Source: VXYL01 sp047518105
GTDB lineage: Bacteria > Pseudomonadota > Gammaproteobacteria > Pseudomonadales > Azotimanducaceae
Assembly (NCBI GenBank): GCA_047518105.1
Contig: JAKZRQ010000005.1
Coordinates: forward strand, 1 to 11,330
Length of the DNA: 11,330 nt
Direction of reading: 5' to 3'
Shown: piece by piece, positions 1 to 6,164 of the stretch
Layout of the letters: each line of letters starts with the position of its first letter
Position numbering within the stretch: position 1 is the stretch's first letter
Translations under genes and position numbers: made by a program
The notes under the pieces: model-generated
What the model saw: the letters and a program-made list of their open reading frames with translations, nothing else
What the model was told of the DNA's origin: nothing
The model's database searches: none

Positions 1-227
1 CGCAACTCCGTCCGCTTGAGTCCGCGACCGGCCGCGACCTCCACCAATGTCCGCGCCAGTTCCCGACCCGTGTCGTATGCCCCGCCCGCGGTAAGCAGGC
101 GAAGCCTCGCACACGTGATCGCCTCCATCTCGCGCCATGTCCGGTAGCGCTCGGCCGCCTCCTCGGGCACGTGTTCGTCCGCCGCGATACTGCGGTACGA
201 TCTCACTCGCATGGACTCTATGTTCAT
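1..227 (-). CDS. Unrecognised protein, N-terminal 75 residues only (runs off left edge)
   Basis: Partial gene reading leftward and cut by the window edge after 75 codons. The ATG at 227 is well supported: AAGGAG lies at 237-242 with a 9-nt spacer. The visible part is rich in Arg, Glu and Ala and begins MNIESMRVRSYRSIAADE. It continues as charged, probably helical segments (EEAAERYRTWREMEA, then TGRELARTLVEVAAGRG). No signal peptide or membrane segment is visible. The opening MRVRSYRSI loosely recalls the start of some integrase or helix-turn-helix proteins, but this is an impression from memory, not an identification. It is separated from the dioxygenase-like gene upstream by a 204-nt hairpin-rich stretch, so it is probably transcribed from its own leader. 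Function unknown; the gene itself is likely real because of the ribosome binding site and uninterrupted frame. Confidence 0.6.
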   Translation of the reverse strand, partial: MNIESMRVRSYRSIAADEHVPEEAAERYRTWREMEAITCARLRLLTAGGAYDTGRELARTLVEVAAGRGLKRTEL

Positions 228-431
228 GGTTCGGGTCTCCTTACCCAGTGGATTGGCATTCACTGGAGGCTACCCGATCCGGCACCGGCGCGGGCTTCCC
301 CGCGTCCGGTGCCGCACTCGCCGACTACCGTCGTCTGAGTGCCATATGTGTCTGAGCTAGAACAGCACCCCAACAAGCAAGCGGAATTCTAAGCGTCGCC
401 GCGTCGCCCAGGGGTTGGCGCGCGCCTGAGG
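228..431 (-). other. Intergenic leader with three consecutive hairpins
   Basis: 204 nt between the dioxygenase-like gene and the truncated left-edge gene. Three inverted repeats follow one another. The first is 314-342: GCACTC/GAGTGC outer stem, CGAC/GTCG inner stem, 4-nt loop. The second is 281-313: 8-bp GGCACCGG/CCGGTGCC plus 6-bp CGCGGG/CCCGCG, one bulged base, 4-nt loop. The third is 245-266: CCAGTG/CACTGG, 10-nt loop. None is followed by a T-run on either strand, so they are not ordinary rho-independent terminators. The last hairpin ends 3 nt before the AAGGAG ribosome binding site. A possible -10 (TAGAAT, 386-391) has no matching -35. They could form a structured 5' leader for the left gene, or be intergenic palindromes. 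Confidence 0.5.
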
Positions 432-1679
432 TCAATGCCTCGGCAGACCTTCCTTGCGTGCCTCCCGTGCCTTGCGTGCCTCCCGTGCCTCCCGTGCCTC
501 GCGTGCCTCGCGTGCCTCCCGTGCCTCGCGTGACCGGCGCAACACTTCCAAGCGGCTCAGGAGATCGTCGCGACAGACGTAGCAGCCCTCGAACAGCCGG
601 TGACCGCTGGCCGGGTCGAAGGCATCGCGGGCATGCATGGTCCGGTGATTGTCGAACACCTGGCACTCGCCTGCGGACAAGCGAAATCGAAACTGCATTG
701 TCTCGCTCGTCGCGATGGCGAGGAACTGCCGATACGCGCGGTAGAAGTCCATCTGCCGTTCCGGTTCGATGTCCACGGGACCGAGCAGCGCCGGATGGCA
801 ACGGCTGCCCACGATGTCGCCGTCTTCGTCGACGTCGATGACGGTGGCTCGATTGACGATCTGCCAGGTATCGCCGGACGATGAGAAAACGACCGCGCGC
901 GTGCTCAAAAGTTCGAAAGCGGCGCGGTCACGACGGCGCAGTTCTTCGGCGCAGGCGACGGAATCGACAAGCACGCTGTCTCCGCCGGTGGCGTCGTGGG
1001 CGAGGCAGTGCAGGAACTGGATGCCCGGCAGATACCGACGGCTGACGAGATCGTTGTGCGGGGGGAGCGATCTCGGCGTATAGGCGAGATTCTCGGCGTT
1101 GGGTTTCGACTCGACGCGGAAATAGCGGCCGAAGTGCGACTCCTCGATGAACGCGATGCGCTCGGCGAGCACCAGGACAGTACCGGTCTCACAGGGCAAT
1201 CCCGTCACGAATCCCACGCCCAAGTCGTCGATGTGGGACAGAAGTTGGCGCAGTCCCGAATCGCTCGCCATGACGTTGCCGAAGTCCACCGACAACGCGT
1301 CCTTGTCGAGATCGTTCGCCGTCCACATACGCGGTCGCTTCTTGCGTGCCAAGCGAGCCGGACTCTCCGAACGGTGCGCATCGAGCCACGTCCAACTGAA
1401 GAAACTCCCGTCGCAGGGTGCATCTTGCGCCGGCCACTCGATATGCAGCCCGTCGCCGCCGGCACGGAGCGATGCCGGCGCGATATCCAACGGGATTCCC
1501 AGAAAGTCCACGATCCGCTCCCAGGCATCCGGATGGGTGCACTTCGGGCAGTGGCAGTTTTCGCGCAGCCAGTAGTAGAGATGTCGGCTGCGCTGCCCGC
1601 CGGGCCAGACGATGTGGACGCTGTCGGTATCCGCTTCAAGCCGCGGCTGGTCGTTTGGCATTCGGTTCGGTGCGGTCAT
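432..1679 (-). CDS. Gamma-butyrobetaine dioxygenase-like Fe(II)/2-oxoglutarate oxygenase
   Basis: 415-residue protein of the gamma-butyrobetaine dioxygenase / trimethyllysine dioxygenase family (TauD-like double-stranded beta-helix fold). The best-known member hydroxylates gamma-butyrobetaine to L-carnitine using 2-oxoglutarate and O2. Residues about 20-105 form the small N-terminal domain with a Cys-rich metal site (C42, C44, C47 in NCHCPKCTHP). The catalytic domain shows the iron triad H208-x-D210 (PPHNDL) and H349 (NHRTMHARDAF), and Arg361 as likely 2-oxoglutarate anchor. LPGIQFLHCL after the HxD motif is typical of the family. The ATG is supported by GGGAG at 1687-1691, 7 nt upstream. Odd: the last 27 residues before the final GLPRH are nine Arg-Glu/Lys-Ala-type units encoded by a 9-bp tandem repeat. 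The fourth zinc ligand is not obvious. Substrate could be another trimethylammonium or unrelated compound. No carnitine-use genes are visible beside it. Confidence 0.87.
   Translation of the reverse strand: MTAPNRMPNDQPRLEADTDSVHIVWPGGQRSRHLYYWLRENCHCPKCTHPDAWERIVDFLGIPLDIAPASLRAGGDGLHIEWPAQDAPCDGSFFSWTWLDAHRSESPARLARKKRPRMWTANDLDKDALSVDFGNVMASDSGLRQLLSHIDDLGVGFVTGLPCETGTVLVLAERIAFIEESHFGRYFRVESKPNAENLAYTPRSLPPHNDLVSRRYLPGIQFLHCLAHDATGGDSVLVDSVACAEELRRRDRAAFELLSTRAVVFSSSGDTWQIVNRATVIDVDEDGDIVGSRCHPALLGPVDIEPERQMDFYRAYRQFLAIATSETMQFRFRLSAGECQVFDNHRTMHARDAFDPASGHRLFEGCYVCRDDLLSRLEVLRRSREAREAREAREAREAREARKAREARKEGLPRH
452..532 (-). repeat. 9-bp tandem repeat, nine copies, inside the dioxygenase-like gene
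   Basis: Nine uninterrupted head-to-tail units of consensus CCTCSCGTG (plus strand; S = C or G), with CCTTGCGTG variants at 452-460 and 470-478. Because the unit is a multiple of three, copy-number change keeps the reading frame. On the minus strand it encodes Arg-Glu-Ala, or Arg-Lys-Ala where CCTTGCGTG occurs, as residues 384-410 of the dioxygenase-like protein. The tail should be a highly charged, probably helical extension after the catalytic domain. Confidence 0.95.
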
Positions 1680-1783
1680 TCAACCACTCCCAAAATGCGC
1701 CCTATGCGTTCTCGATGGTCAGACCGCCGTCGCCAAGGGACTCGGCTAGCCGCCGACCTGCCGACCCGTTTCCGGCGGGGACT

Positions 1784-1859
1784 TGGTGGGCCGTCTGGGG
1801 CTCGAACCCAGGACCAACGGGTTAAAAGCCCGGTGCTCTACCAACTGAGCTAACGACCC
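1784..1859 (-). tRNA. tRNA-Lys (anticodon UUU)
   Basis: 76-nt complete tRNA including the encoded CCA (TGG at 1784-1786 on the plus strand). The acceptor stem pairs GGGTCGT with ACGGCCC (one U-G wobble). The D-arm is GCTC/GAGC and the T-arm CTGGG/CCCAG around TTCGAGC. The anticodon loop CTTTTAA gives UUU, reading Lys AAA/AAG codons. The anticodon stem has four G-C/C-G pairs, with a C27-U43 mismatch at its top. The gene follows queC by 171 nt and has its own promoter-like sequence. UUU is not a queuosine anticodon, so its place next to queC-queE reflects conserved order, not substrate. Its 3' end faces the left-hand, possibly accessory, part of the window. Confidence 0.97.
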
Positions 1860-1876
1860 AAACGAAGGCGCGACGC

Positions 1877-1905
1877 ATTGTATGCATGCCGCTTGGCAAC
1901 GACAA
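1877..1905 (-). promoter_or_regulatory. Sigma-70-type promoter for tRNA-Lys
   Basis: On the minus strand TTGTCG (-35, 1900-1905) and TACAAT (-10, 1877-1882) are separated by exactly 17 nt. TACAAT matches the consensus at five of six positions, TTGTCG at four. The bases after the -10 (GCGTCGCGCC) are GC-rich, like the discriminator of stringently controlled stable-RNA promoters. Predicted transcription start is near 1870, about 11 nt before the mature tRNA. Confidence 0.65.
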
Positions 1906-1931
1906 GGCGCGCGCCAAGTCGAACACAATTC

Positions 1932-1952
1932 GTGGTCGAACTGCGCGACCAC
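1932..1952. repeat. Perfect 7-bp inverted repeat downstream of queC
   Basis: GTGGTCG and CGACCAC flank a 7-nt loop. It lies between the queC stop and the tRNA promoter. No T-run follows on the minus strand, so if it ends or protects the operon transcript it is not a standard intrinsic terminator. A second, AT-richer hairpin (CGCATT/AATGCG, 6-nt loop) sits at 1985-2002. No gene is visible in 1860-2030. Confidence 0.5.
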
Positions 1953-2030
1953 TTCGCCCACGGCCCTCGCCAGCGTCATTCGTACGCATTTTGGAGAATG
2001 CGCAACGCAAGTCTCGACATCCGGCGTTGA

Positions 2031-2711
2031 TCAATGAATCTCGGAGTACCGGGTCGGGTCACGCATCCCGGCGGCCTCGAACCCAGCCCTGCGAATGCGG
2101 CAACTATCGCAGCGACCGCAAGCCTCTCCTCGTTGGTTGGGCTGATAGCAGGAAATCGTGTCGGCATAGTCCACGCCGAGGCCGGTCCCCTTGCGGATGA
2201 TCTCGGCCTTGGTGAGTTCGATCAGCGGCGTGTGGACTTCCATCCTCTGGCCTTCCACGGCCATCCTGGTCGCCACGTTGGCGAGATTTTCGAAAGCCGC
2301 GATGAATTCCGGGCGGCAGTCCGGATATCCGGAGTAGTCCACCGCATTGACGCCAATGAAGAGATGTCGCGCATTCAATGTTTCTGCCCACGCGAGTGCC
2401 ATCGCGAGAAACACTGTATTGCGTGCGGGCACGTAGGTAACGGGTATGCCGTCGCCTGGCGTCTCGGGAACGGCGTAAGCAAGGTCGGTAAGGGCCGAAC
2501 CGCCGAAGGCCCCAAGGTCGATCTTGACTACGCGGTGCTCCACTGCGCCGAAGGCGCCGGCCACCCGTCGGGCGGATTCGATCTCGAGGCGATGGCGCTG
2601 GCCGTAGTCGAACGACAGCGCATGGCAAGCGTAGCCCTCGCTCGTGGCGATGGCGAGAACCGTGGCGGAATCGAGGCCGCCCGACACCAGGACCACCGCA
2701 CGTTTGCTCAT
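2031..2711 (-). CDS. queC: 7-cyano-7-deazaguanine (preQ0) synthase QueC
   Basis: 226-residue ATP-dependent enzyme that turns 7-carboxy-7-deazaguanine and ammonia into preQ0, the nitrile precursor of queuosine in tRNAs with GUN anticodons. The ATP-pyrophosphatase loop SGGLDS is at residues 10-15, followed by FDYGQRH. The C-terminal zinc site is C188, C198, C201 and C204. Length is usual for QueC. The ATG at 2711 overlaps the queE stop in ATGA (2708-2711), and the conserved SKRAVVLVSGG start fits this codon, so the long upstream open frame is not used. It acts directly after QueE; QueD and later steps are not in the window. Confidence 0.97.
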   Translation of the reverse strand: MSKRAVVLVSGGLDSATVLAIATSEGYACHALSFDYGQRHRLEIESARRVAGAFGAVEHRVVKIDLGAFGGSALTDLAYAVPETPGDGIPVTYVPARNTVFLAMALAWAETLNARHLFIGVNAVDYSGYPDCRPEFIAAFENLANVATRMAVEGQRMEVHTPLIELTKAEIIRKGTGLGVDYADTISCYQPNQRGEACGRCDSCRIRRAGFEAAGMRDPTRYSEIH

Positions 2712-3370
2712 CGCCCCGGTTCGTCGCCCCAAAGTACCTTGTGAAGCTGGATCTGAAAACGCACGTCGATGCCGTCGGCAAGGATCCAATCCGCCAAACG
2801 GGTTGGATCCATCTCGTCCGCCGATGGCGAGAACAGCACGTCGGCTACCCGGCGGGTCAAATCGTGCTCGTTGCAACAAGCCTTGGCCCAGTCGTAGTCA
2901 TCGCGGTCGCAAATGACGAATTTCACCTGATCGCGCATGGTCAGATGGGCGATATTGCCGAACAGGTTGCGGGCCACCTCGCGCGAACCCGGTGTCTTGA
3001 TGTCGACCACCCGCGACACGCGCGAGTCCACGCCACGAATGTCGAGCGCGCCGCTGGTCTCGAGCGAAACCGCGTACCCCTCGTCGCACAGCTTCGTCAT
3101 CAACGTCTGGACACCGCCCTGGGCCAAGGGCTCGCCGCCCGTGACGGTGACGTAGCGGGTGGGATTGGCGGCCACTTGGCGGCAGACCTCGTCGACGGTC
3201 ACCATCGCCCCCCCGGAGAACGCATAGGCGGTGTCGCAGTACCGGCAACGCAACGGGCACCCGGTCAGGCGCACGAAAGTAGTCGGACGACCCACGGTAC
3301 GGGCTTCGCCTTGCAGCGAGAAGAAGATCTCCGTGATGCGGAGCGTCGGCCCCCGGTTCGAACCGGTCAA
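2708..3370 (-). CDS. queE: 7-carboxy-7-deazaguanine synthase QueE (radical SAM)
   Basis: 220-residue radical S-adenosylmethionine enzyme that converts 6-carboxytetrahydropterin to 7-carboxy-7-deazaguanine, with a 4Fe-4S cluster and Mg2+. LRITEIFFSLQGE near the start is the QueE signature. The cluster motif C38-x3-C42-x2-C45 (GCPLRCRYCDTAYAF) is intact, and TVTGGEPL (about 75-82) is the SAM-contacting segment. The only sensible start is TTG at 3370, which overlaps the cpoB stop as TTGA (3367-3370); no ATG or GTG precedes the conserved LRITEIF. It is coupled to queC by an ATGA overlap. Pairing with tol-pal genes is a known gammaproteobacterial arrangement and does not imply an envelope role. 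Confidence 0.96.
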   Translation of the reverse strand: MTGSNRGPTLRITEIFFSLQGEARTVGRPTTFVRLTGCPLRCRYCDTAYAFSGGAMVTVDEVCRQVAANPTRYVTVTGGEPLAQGGVQTLMTKLCDEGYAVSLETSGALDIRGVDSRVSRVVDIKTPGSREVARNLFGNIAHLTMRDQVKFVICDRDDYDWAKACCNEHDLTRRVADVLFSPSADEMDPTRLADWILADGIDVRFQIQLHKVLWGDEPGR

Positions 3371-4236
3371 GGAAGTTCCGACAGATAGGCTCGAGCGAGA
3401 CCCGCTGCGGTGGTTGCCGAGTGTTCGCGGATGACGCGGTCGAGGTAGTCCCTTGACCGCTGTGTCTCGCCGAGGCGGTGGTAGACCTCGCCGAGCTTAT
3501 AGAGCGCATCCGGGACCTTGGCGTGGTCGTGGTAGAGGAGGACGACTTGAGCGAAGGCCTGCCGCGCCAACTCAACCTCCTCCAAGGCAAGTTGAACTTC
3601 CCCAATCCAATAGTAGGCGTTGGGGGTGAACTCGCCATTCGGGTAGCTCTTGATCATGTCCTGGAACATGGCGAGCGCCTGCTCGTAGCTTGGCCGGCGC
3701 TCGGGTGCCGGCAGCGGCCGGGCTTCGCTGACAATGGTGATCGCGGCGTTGTACGCCTCGCGTTCCGTGGCTGGCGAAGCATCGACTCGGCCCTGGGCCG
3801 CGACGGCAGGCGTCGCGCTGGGATCGCCAGTCGCCACCGGCCCTGCAGCCGGTTCAACGGAACGCCCTTGACGGAGTTCGAGCAGTCGTTGATCGAGTTC
3901 GATATAGCGTTCGCGGTGCTCGCGAGACAACTTCTCGATGCGATGGTTCTGTTCCTCGACGACGCCGTTGAGACGGCGTACTTCGTCCTGCAGCACCTGC
4001 AACTCGTAATAGAGCGAACCGAGCCCTCCACCCGTGTCGTTGTCGGGCTCGGCCTGCCGAGGAGCTTGTGTGGTCGCGGGTTGGCTTGGGCGCTCGGCGG
4101 GCCTGGAATCCTCAACGGGAACTGCGGCAAACGCAGTAGCTGCGAACGCCGCGGCTGCCACCACGCACGTCAGGCGAACCGGTCTGGGGACCGACAAACC
4201 CGATGGCATGACATCAACCGACCGTGCTGCGGCCAT
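3367..4236 (-). CDS. cpoB: Cell division coordinator CpoB (YbgF), TPR protein
   Basis: 289-residue periplasmic protein. In E. coli CpoB binds TolA and PBP1B and coordinates Tol-driven outer-membrane constriction with septal peptidoglycan synthesis. The N-terminus has a positively charged stretch and an Ala-rich hydrophobic core (about 21-38) with cleavage near AFA-A/V. A linker precedes a coiled coil at about 73-122 (YYELQVLQDEVRRLNGVVEE), which is the trimerisation region. After a Pro/Ala linker, TPR repeats fill about 158-289 (NAYYWIGEVQLAL, DALYKLGEVYHRLG). The ATG at 4236 begins 3 nt after the pal stop. An in-frame ATG at 4209 (Met10) would give a more conventional signal peptide, and neither has a strong ribosome binding site. 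The gene ends in the TTGA overlap with queE. Confidence 0.95.
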   Translation of the reverse strand: MAAARSVDVMPSGLSVPRPVRLTCVVAAAAFAATAFAAVPVEDSRPAERPSQPATTQAPRQAEPDNDTGGGLGSLYYELQVLQDEVRRLNGVVEEQNHRIEKLSREHRERYIELDQRLLELRQGRSVEPAAGPVATGDPSATPAVAAQGRVDASPATEREAYNAAITIVSEARPLPAPERRPSYEQALAMFQDMIKSYPNGEFTPNAYYWIGEVQLALEEVELARQAFAQVVLLYHDHAKVPDALYKLGEVYHRLGETQRSRDYLDRVIREHSATTAAGLARAYLSELP

Positions 4237-4239
4237 TGG

Positions 4240-4770
4240 CTACCGATAGATCACTACCGCGCGCCGGTTCTTCGCCCAAGCGCCTTCGTTCTCGCCGGGA
4301 TCGGCCAGTCGTTCCTCGCCGTAGCTCACCACGTCGATCTGGTCGGACCGAACGTCTGCCGAAGTCAAGTAGCGTTCCACCGCCTGGGCTCGTCGTTCGC
4401 CGAGAGCGAGGTTGTATTCCCGAGAACCGCGTTGGTCGCAATGACCCTCGATCGAGACGCTCACATTGCGGAAATCCCGAAGATAGTCCGCATGATGGGC
4501 GAGAACGCTGATGTCAGCCGGGGCGAGTCGGGCCTGATCGTATTCGAAGTAGAACGTAGTCGAAAGGACATCTCCGTCTGGACCAAGCACTTCACCGCTT
4601 GCGTTAGTTCGAGGCGGCGGTTCCGGCTCAGCCGGGGGCGGCGTGGTTTCGACGATCTCAGTCGGCACTACCTTCGGAGCCGGCTCTTCCTTCGGCGTGC
4701 TCTTGCAACCGGCAACCAATCCCGCAGCAAGAATCACCACAAACAAGGCGCGGAACGATTGGCGAATCAT
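4240..4770 (-). CDS. pal: Peptidoglycan-associated outer-membrane lipoprotein Pal
   Basis: 176-residue lipoprotein anchored in the outer membrane, binding peptidoglycan and TolB. The signal peptide ends in the lipobox VAGC with Cys22 as lipidated residue. A Pro/Glu-rich linker (about 30-54) includes two Pro-Pro-Pro runs. The OmpA-like domain (about 70-176) carries the peptidoglycan-binding block GHCDQRGSREYNLALGERRA, with Asp112 and Arg127 as likely diaminopimelate contacts. GHCDQRG is the usual Pal form. The ATG at 4770 follows a near-perfect ribosome binding site. Length matches E. coli Pal (173). It stops with TAG just before cpoB. Confidence 0.98.
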   Translation of the reverse strand: MIRQSFRALFVVILAAGLVAGCKSTPKEEPAPKVVPTEIVETTPPPAEPEPPPRTNASGEVLGPDGDVLSTTFYFEYDQARLAPADISVLAHHADYLRDFRNVSVSIEGHCDQRGSREYNLALGERRAQAVERYLTSADVRSDQIDVVSYGEERLADPGENEGAWAKNRRAVVIYR

Positions 4771-4776
4771 TACTCT

Positions 4777-4784
4777 ACCTCCTA
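4777..4784 (-). promoter_or_regulatory. Strong ribosome binding site of pal
   Basis: TAGGAGGT on the minus strand, 6 nt before the pal ATG, the best match to the anti-Shine-Dalgarno sequence in the window. Pal is an abundant lipoprotein, so strong translation fits. One nt upstream lies a hairpin at 4786-4800 (AGATC/GATCT, 5-nt loop). Confidence 0.9.
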
Positions 4785-4826
4785 AAGATCATCACGATCT
4801 GCACACTATCGGTCGCATTGTCGATG

Positions 4827-6164
4827 TCACCGCCCCAGTACATCAATGAAGGGTGACCATGCCGGTTCGCGCACGTCGCCCTCGTCTGATGGCAACAGGT
4901 ACCGCACTCGGCTGTCGACCGAAACGACTCCAAGTATACCCCGGCCAAGGTGGCGCGTGGCATAGATCATCATAGCGCCGTTTGGCGAGATTGACGGCGA
5001 CTCGTCCAGCGATGTCGTGGTCAGGACGCGCACCCGATCGCGGTCGAGATCCTGCCAAGCGATGTGGTAGACGCCATCCCGACGATGCACATAGACCAGA
5101 AACTGACCTCCCGGCAGCAGCCGGGCTCGCGCGTTGTAGTCGCCCTCGAAAGTGAGCCGTTCCTCCAACGACGTGGCGAGATCGATCCGGTAGATCTGGG
5201 GTTTGCCGCTACGGTCGGAGGTGAAGATGATGCCGGCACCATCGTCGGTCCAGCTCGGCTCGGTGTCGATGGCCGTCGGCCAACGCGTAATCCGGCGCAG
5301 TTCGCGCGTGGCGAGGTCGAGGACGTAGATCTCCGCATTGCCGTCCCGCGACAGGGACATGGCCAGTCGGGACCCGTCCGGCGAGAACTCCGGTGCGCCG
5401 TTGATACCGCGGTAGGCCGCGACCCGCGTGCGCTCGCCGGTCTCCAAGTCCTGAACGAAGATCGTCGACCTCCCGGTCTCGAAGGAGACGTAGGCGACCC
5501 GGCGTGCGTCGGGCGCCCAAGTCGGCGATATCAGCGGTTCCTTGGACCGGAAAACGGTGCGCGCGCGGGCACCATCCGAGTCGGCGATCCGAAGCTCGAA
5601 GGTCGCCGCGTCCTTCTCCAGGACATAGAGAATTCTGGTGGAGAACGCGCCACGAATGCCGGTGACCTGCTCGTAGATCTCGTCCGCGATGCGGTGGGCA
5701 ATGTCGCGCACCTTTGACGGAGGAGCGGTGAGGCGCGACGACAGGATCTCGCGCTCGGAGTTGACGTCGAAGAGGTGGTAGACCGCCGAGATGTCGCCGG
5801 ACTCCTCAACCTCGAAACGACCGATGACAAGGTAGTCCATGTCGAGGACGTGCCAATCACGGAAGTACACCTCCTCAGGTGCCGTCGGATAGGACAGCAT
5901 GTTGTCGCTGGACAGCACCGAGAACTGGCCGCTGCGCTGCAGGTCGAAGGCAACGACATTCTGGGCATCGTCAATCGCACGGATGCGCTCGGCGAGGGCC
6001 GAGGACTCGGGGTCGTCGCCGCGCGCGGGTCGTTCGAACGGGACCACCGCGATCCGGGTAGGACTGTCCCATCCTTCCGGAATGACGATCTCCAGGGCAT
6101 GGACCGACGTTGTCAGCAAGGCGGCGGCGAAACCGAGTCCCATCTTGAGTTGGCGAAGATTCAA
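4827..6164 (-). CDS. tolB: Tol-Pal system periplasmic beta-propeller protein TolB
   Basis: 445-residue periplasmic protein that shuttles between TolA and Pal. The signal peptide is clear: basic start (NLRQLK), hydrophobic core about 8-20, cleavage near VHA-L at 23/24. Residues about 24-160 form the N-terminal alpha/beta domain (ALEIVIPEG, PTRIAVVPF). The rest is a six-bladed beta-propeller with repeats such as PEFSPDGSRLAM and PSISPNGAMMIYATR, ending in the family-typical GDVREPAWSP. I place the start at TTG 6164, which overlaps the tolA stop as TTGA (6161-6164) and is preceded by GGAGG at 6175-6179 with a 10-nt spacer. An ATG at 6143 (Met8) has no ribosome binding site. The open frame further upstream overlaps tolA and lacks homology. 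Confidence 0.97.
   Translation of the reverse strand: MNLRQLKMGLGFAAALLTTSVHALEIVIPEGWDSPTRIAVVPFERPARGDDPESSALAERIRAIDDAQNVVAFDLQRSGQFSVLSSDNMLSYPTAPEEVYFRDWHVLDMDYLVIGRFEVEESGDISAVYHLFDVNSEREILSSRLTAPPSKVRDIAHRIADEIYEQVTGIRGAFSTRILYVLEKDAATFELRIADSDGARARTVFRSKEPLISPTWAPDARRVAYVSFETGRSTIFVQDLETGERTRVAAYRGINGAPEFSPDGSRLAMSLSRDGNAEIYVLDLATRELRRITRWPTAIDTEPSWTDDGAGIIFTSDRSGKPQIYRIDLATSLEERLTFEGDYNARARLLPGGQFLVYVHRRDGVYHIAWQDLDRDRVRVLTTTSLDESPSISPNGAMMIYATRHLGRGILGVVSVDSRVRYLLPSDEGDVREPAWSPFIDVLGR

Noticed and set aside
1680..1783. Promoter or terminator between tRNA-Lys and the dioxygenase-like gene
   Set aside because: Only short GC-rich palindromes (such as GGCTAGCC) without T-run, and no -35/-10 pair with acceptable spacing.
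996..1853. 285-codon plus-strand open frame
   Set aside because: Antisense to the dioxygenase-like gene and running through the tRNA; no recognisable domain.
2712..2879. N-terminal extension of the queC frame
   Set aside because: Overlaps conserved queE coding sequence; QueC homology starts at the ATG in the ATGA overlap.
3478..4785. 435-codon open frame on the plus strand
   Set aside because: Lies antisense to cpoB and pal, whose proteins are clearly recognisable; long antisense frames are common in high-GC DNA, and this one shows no domain.
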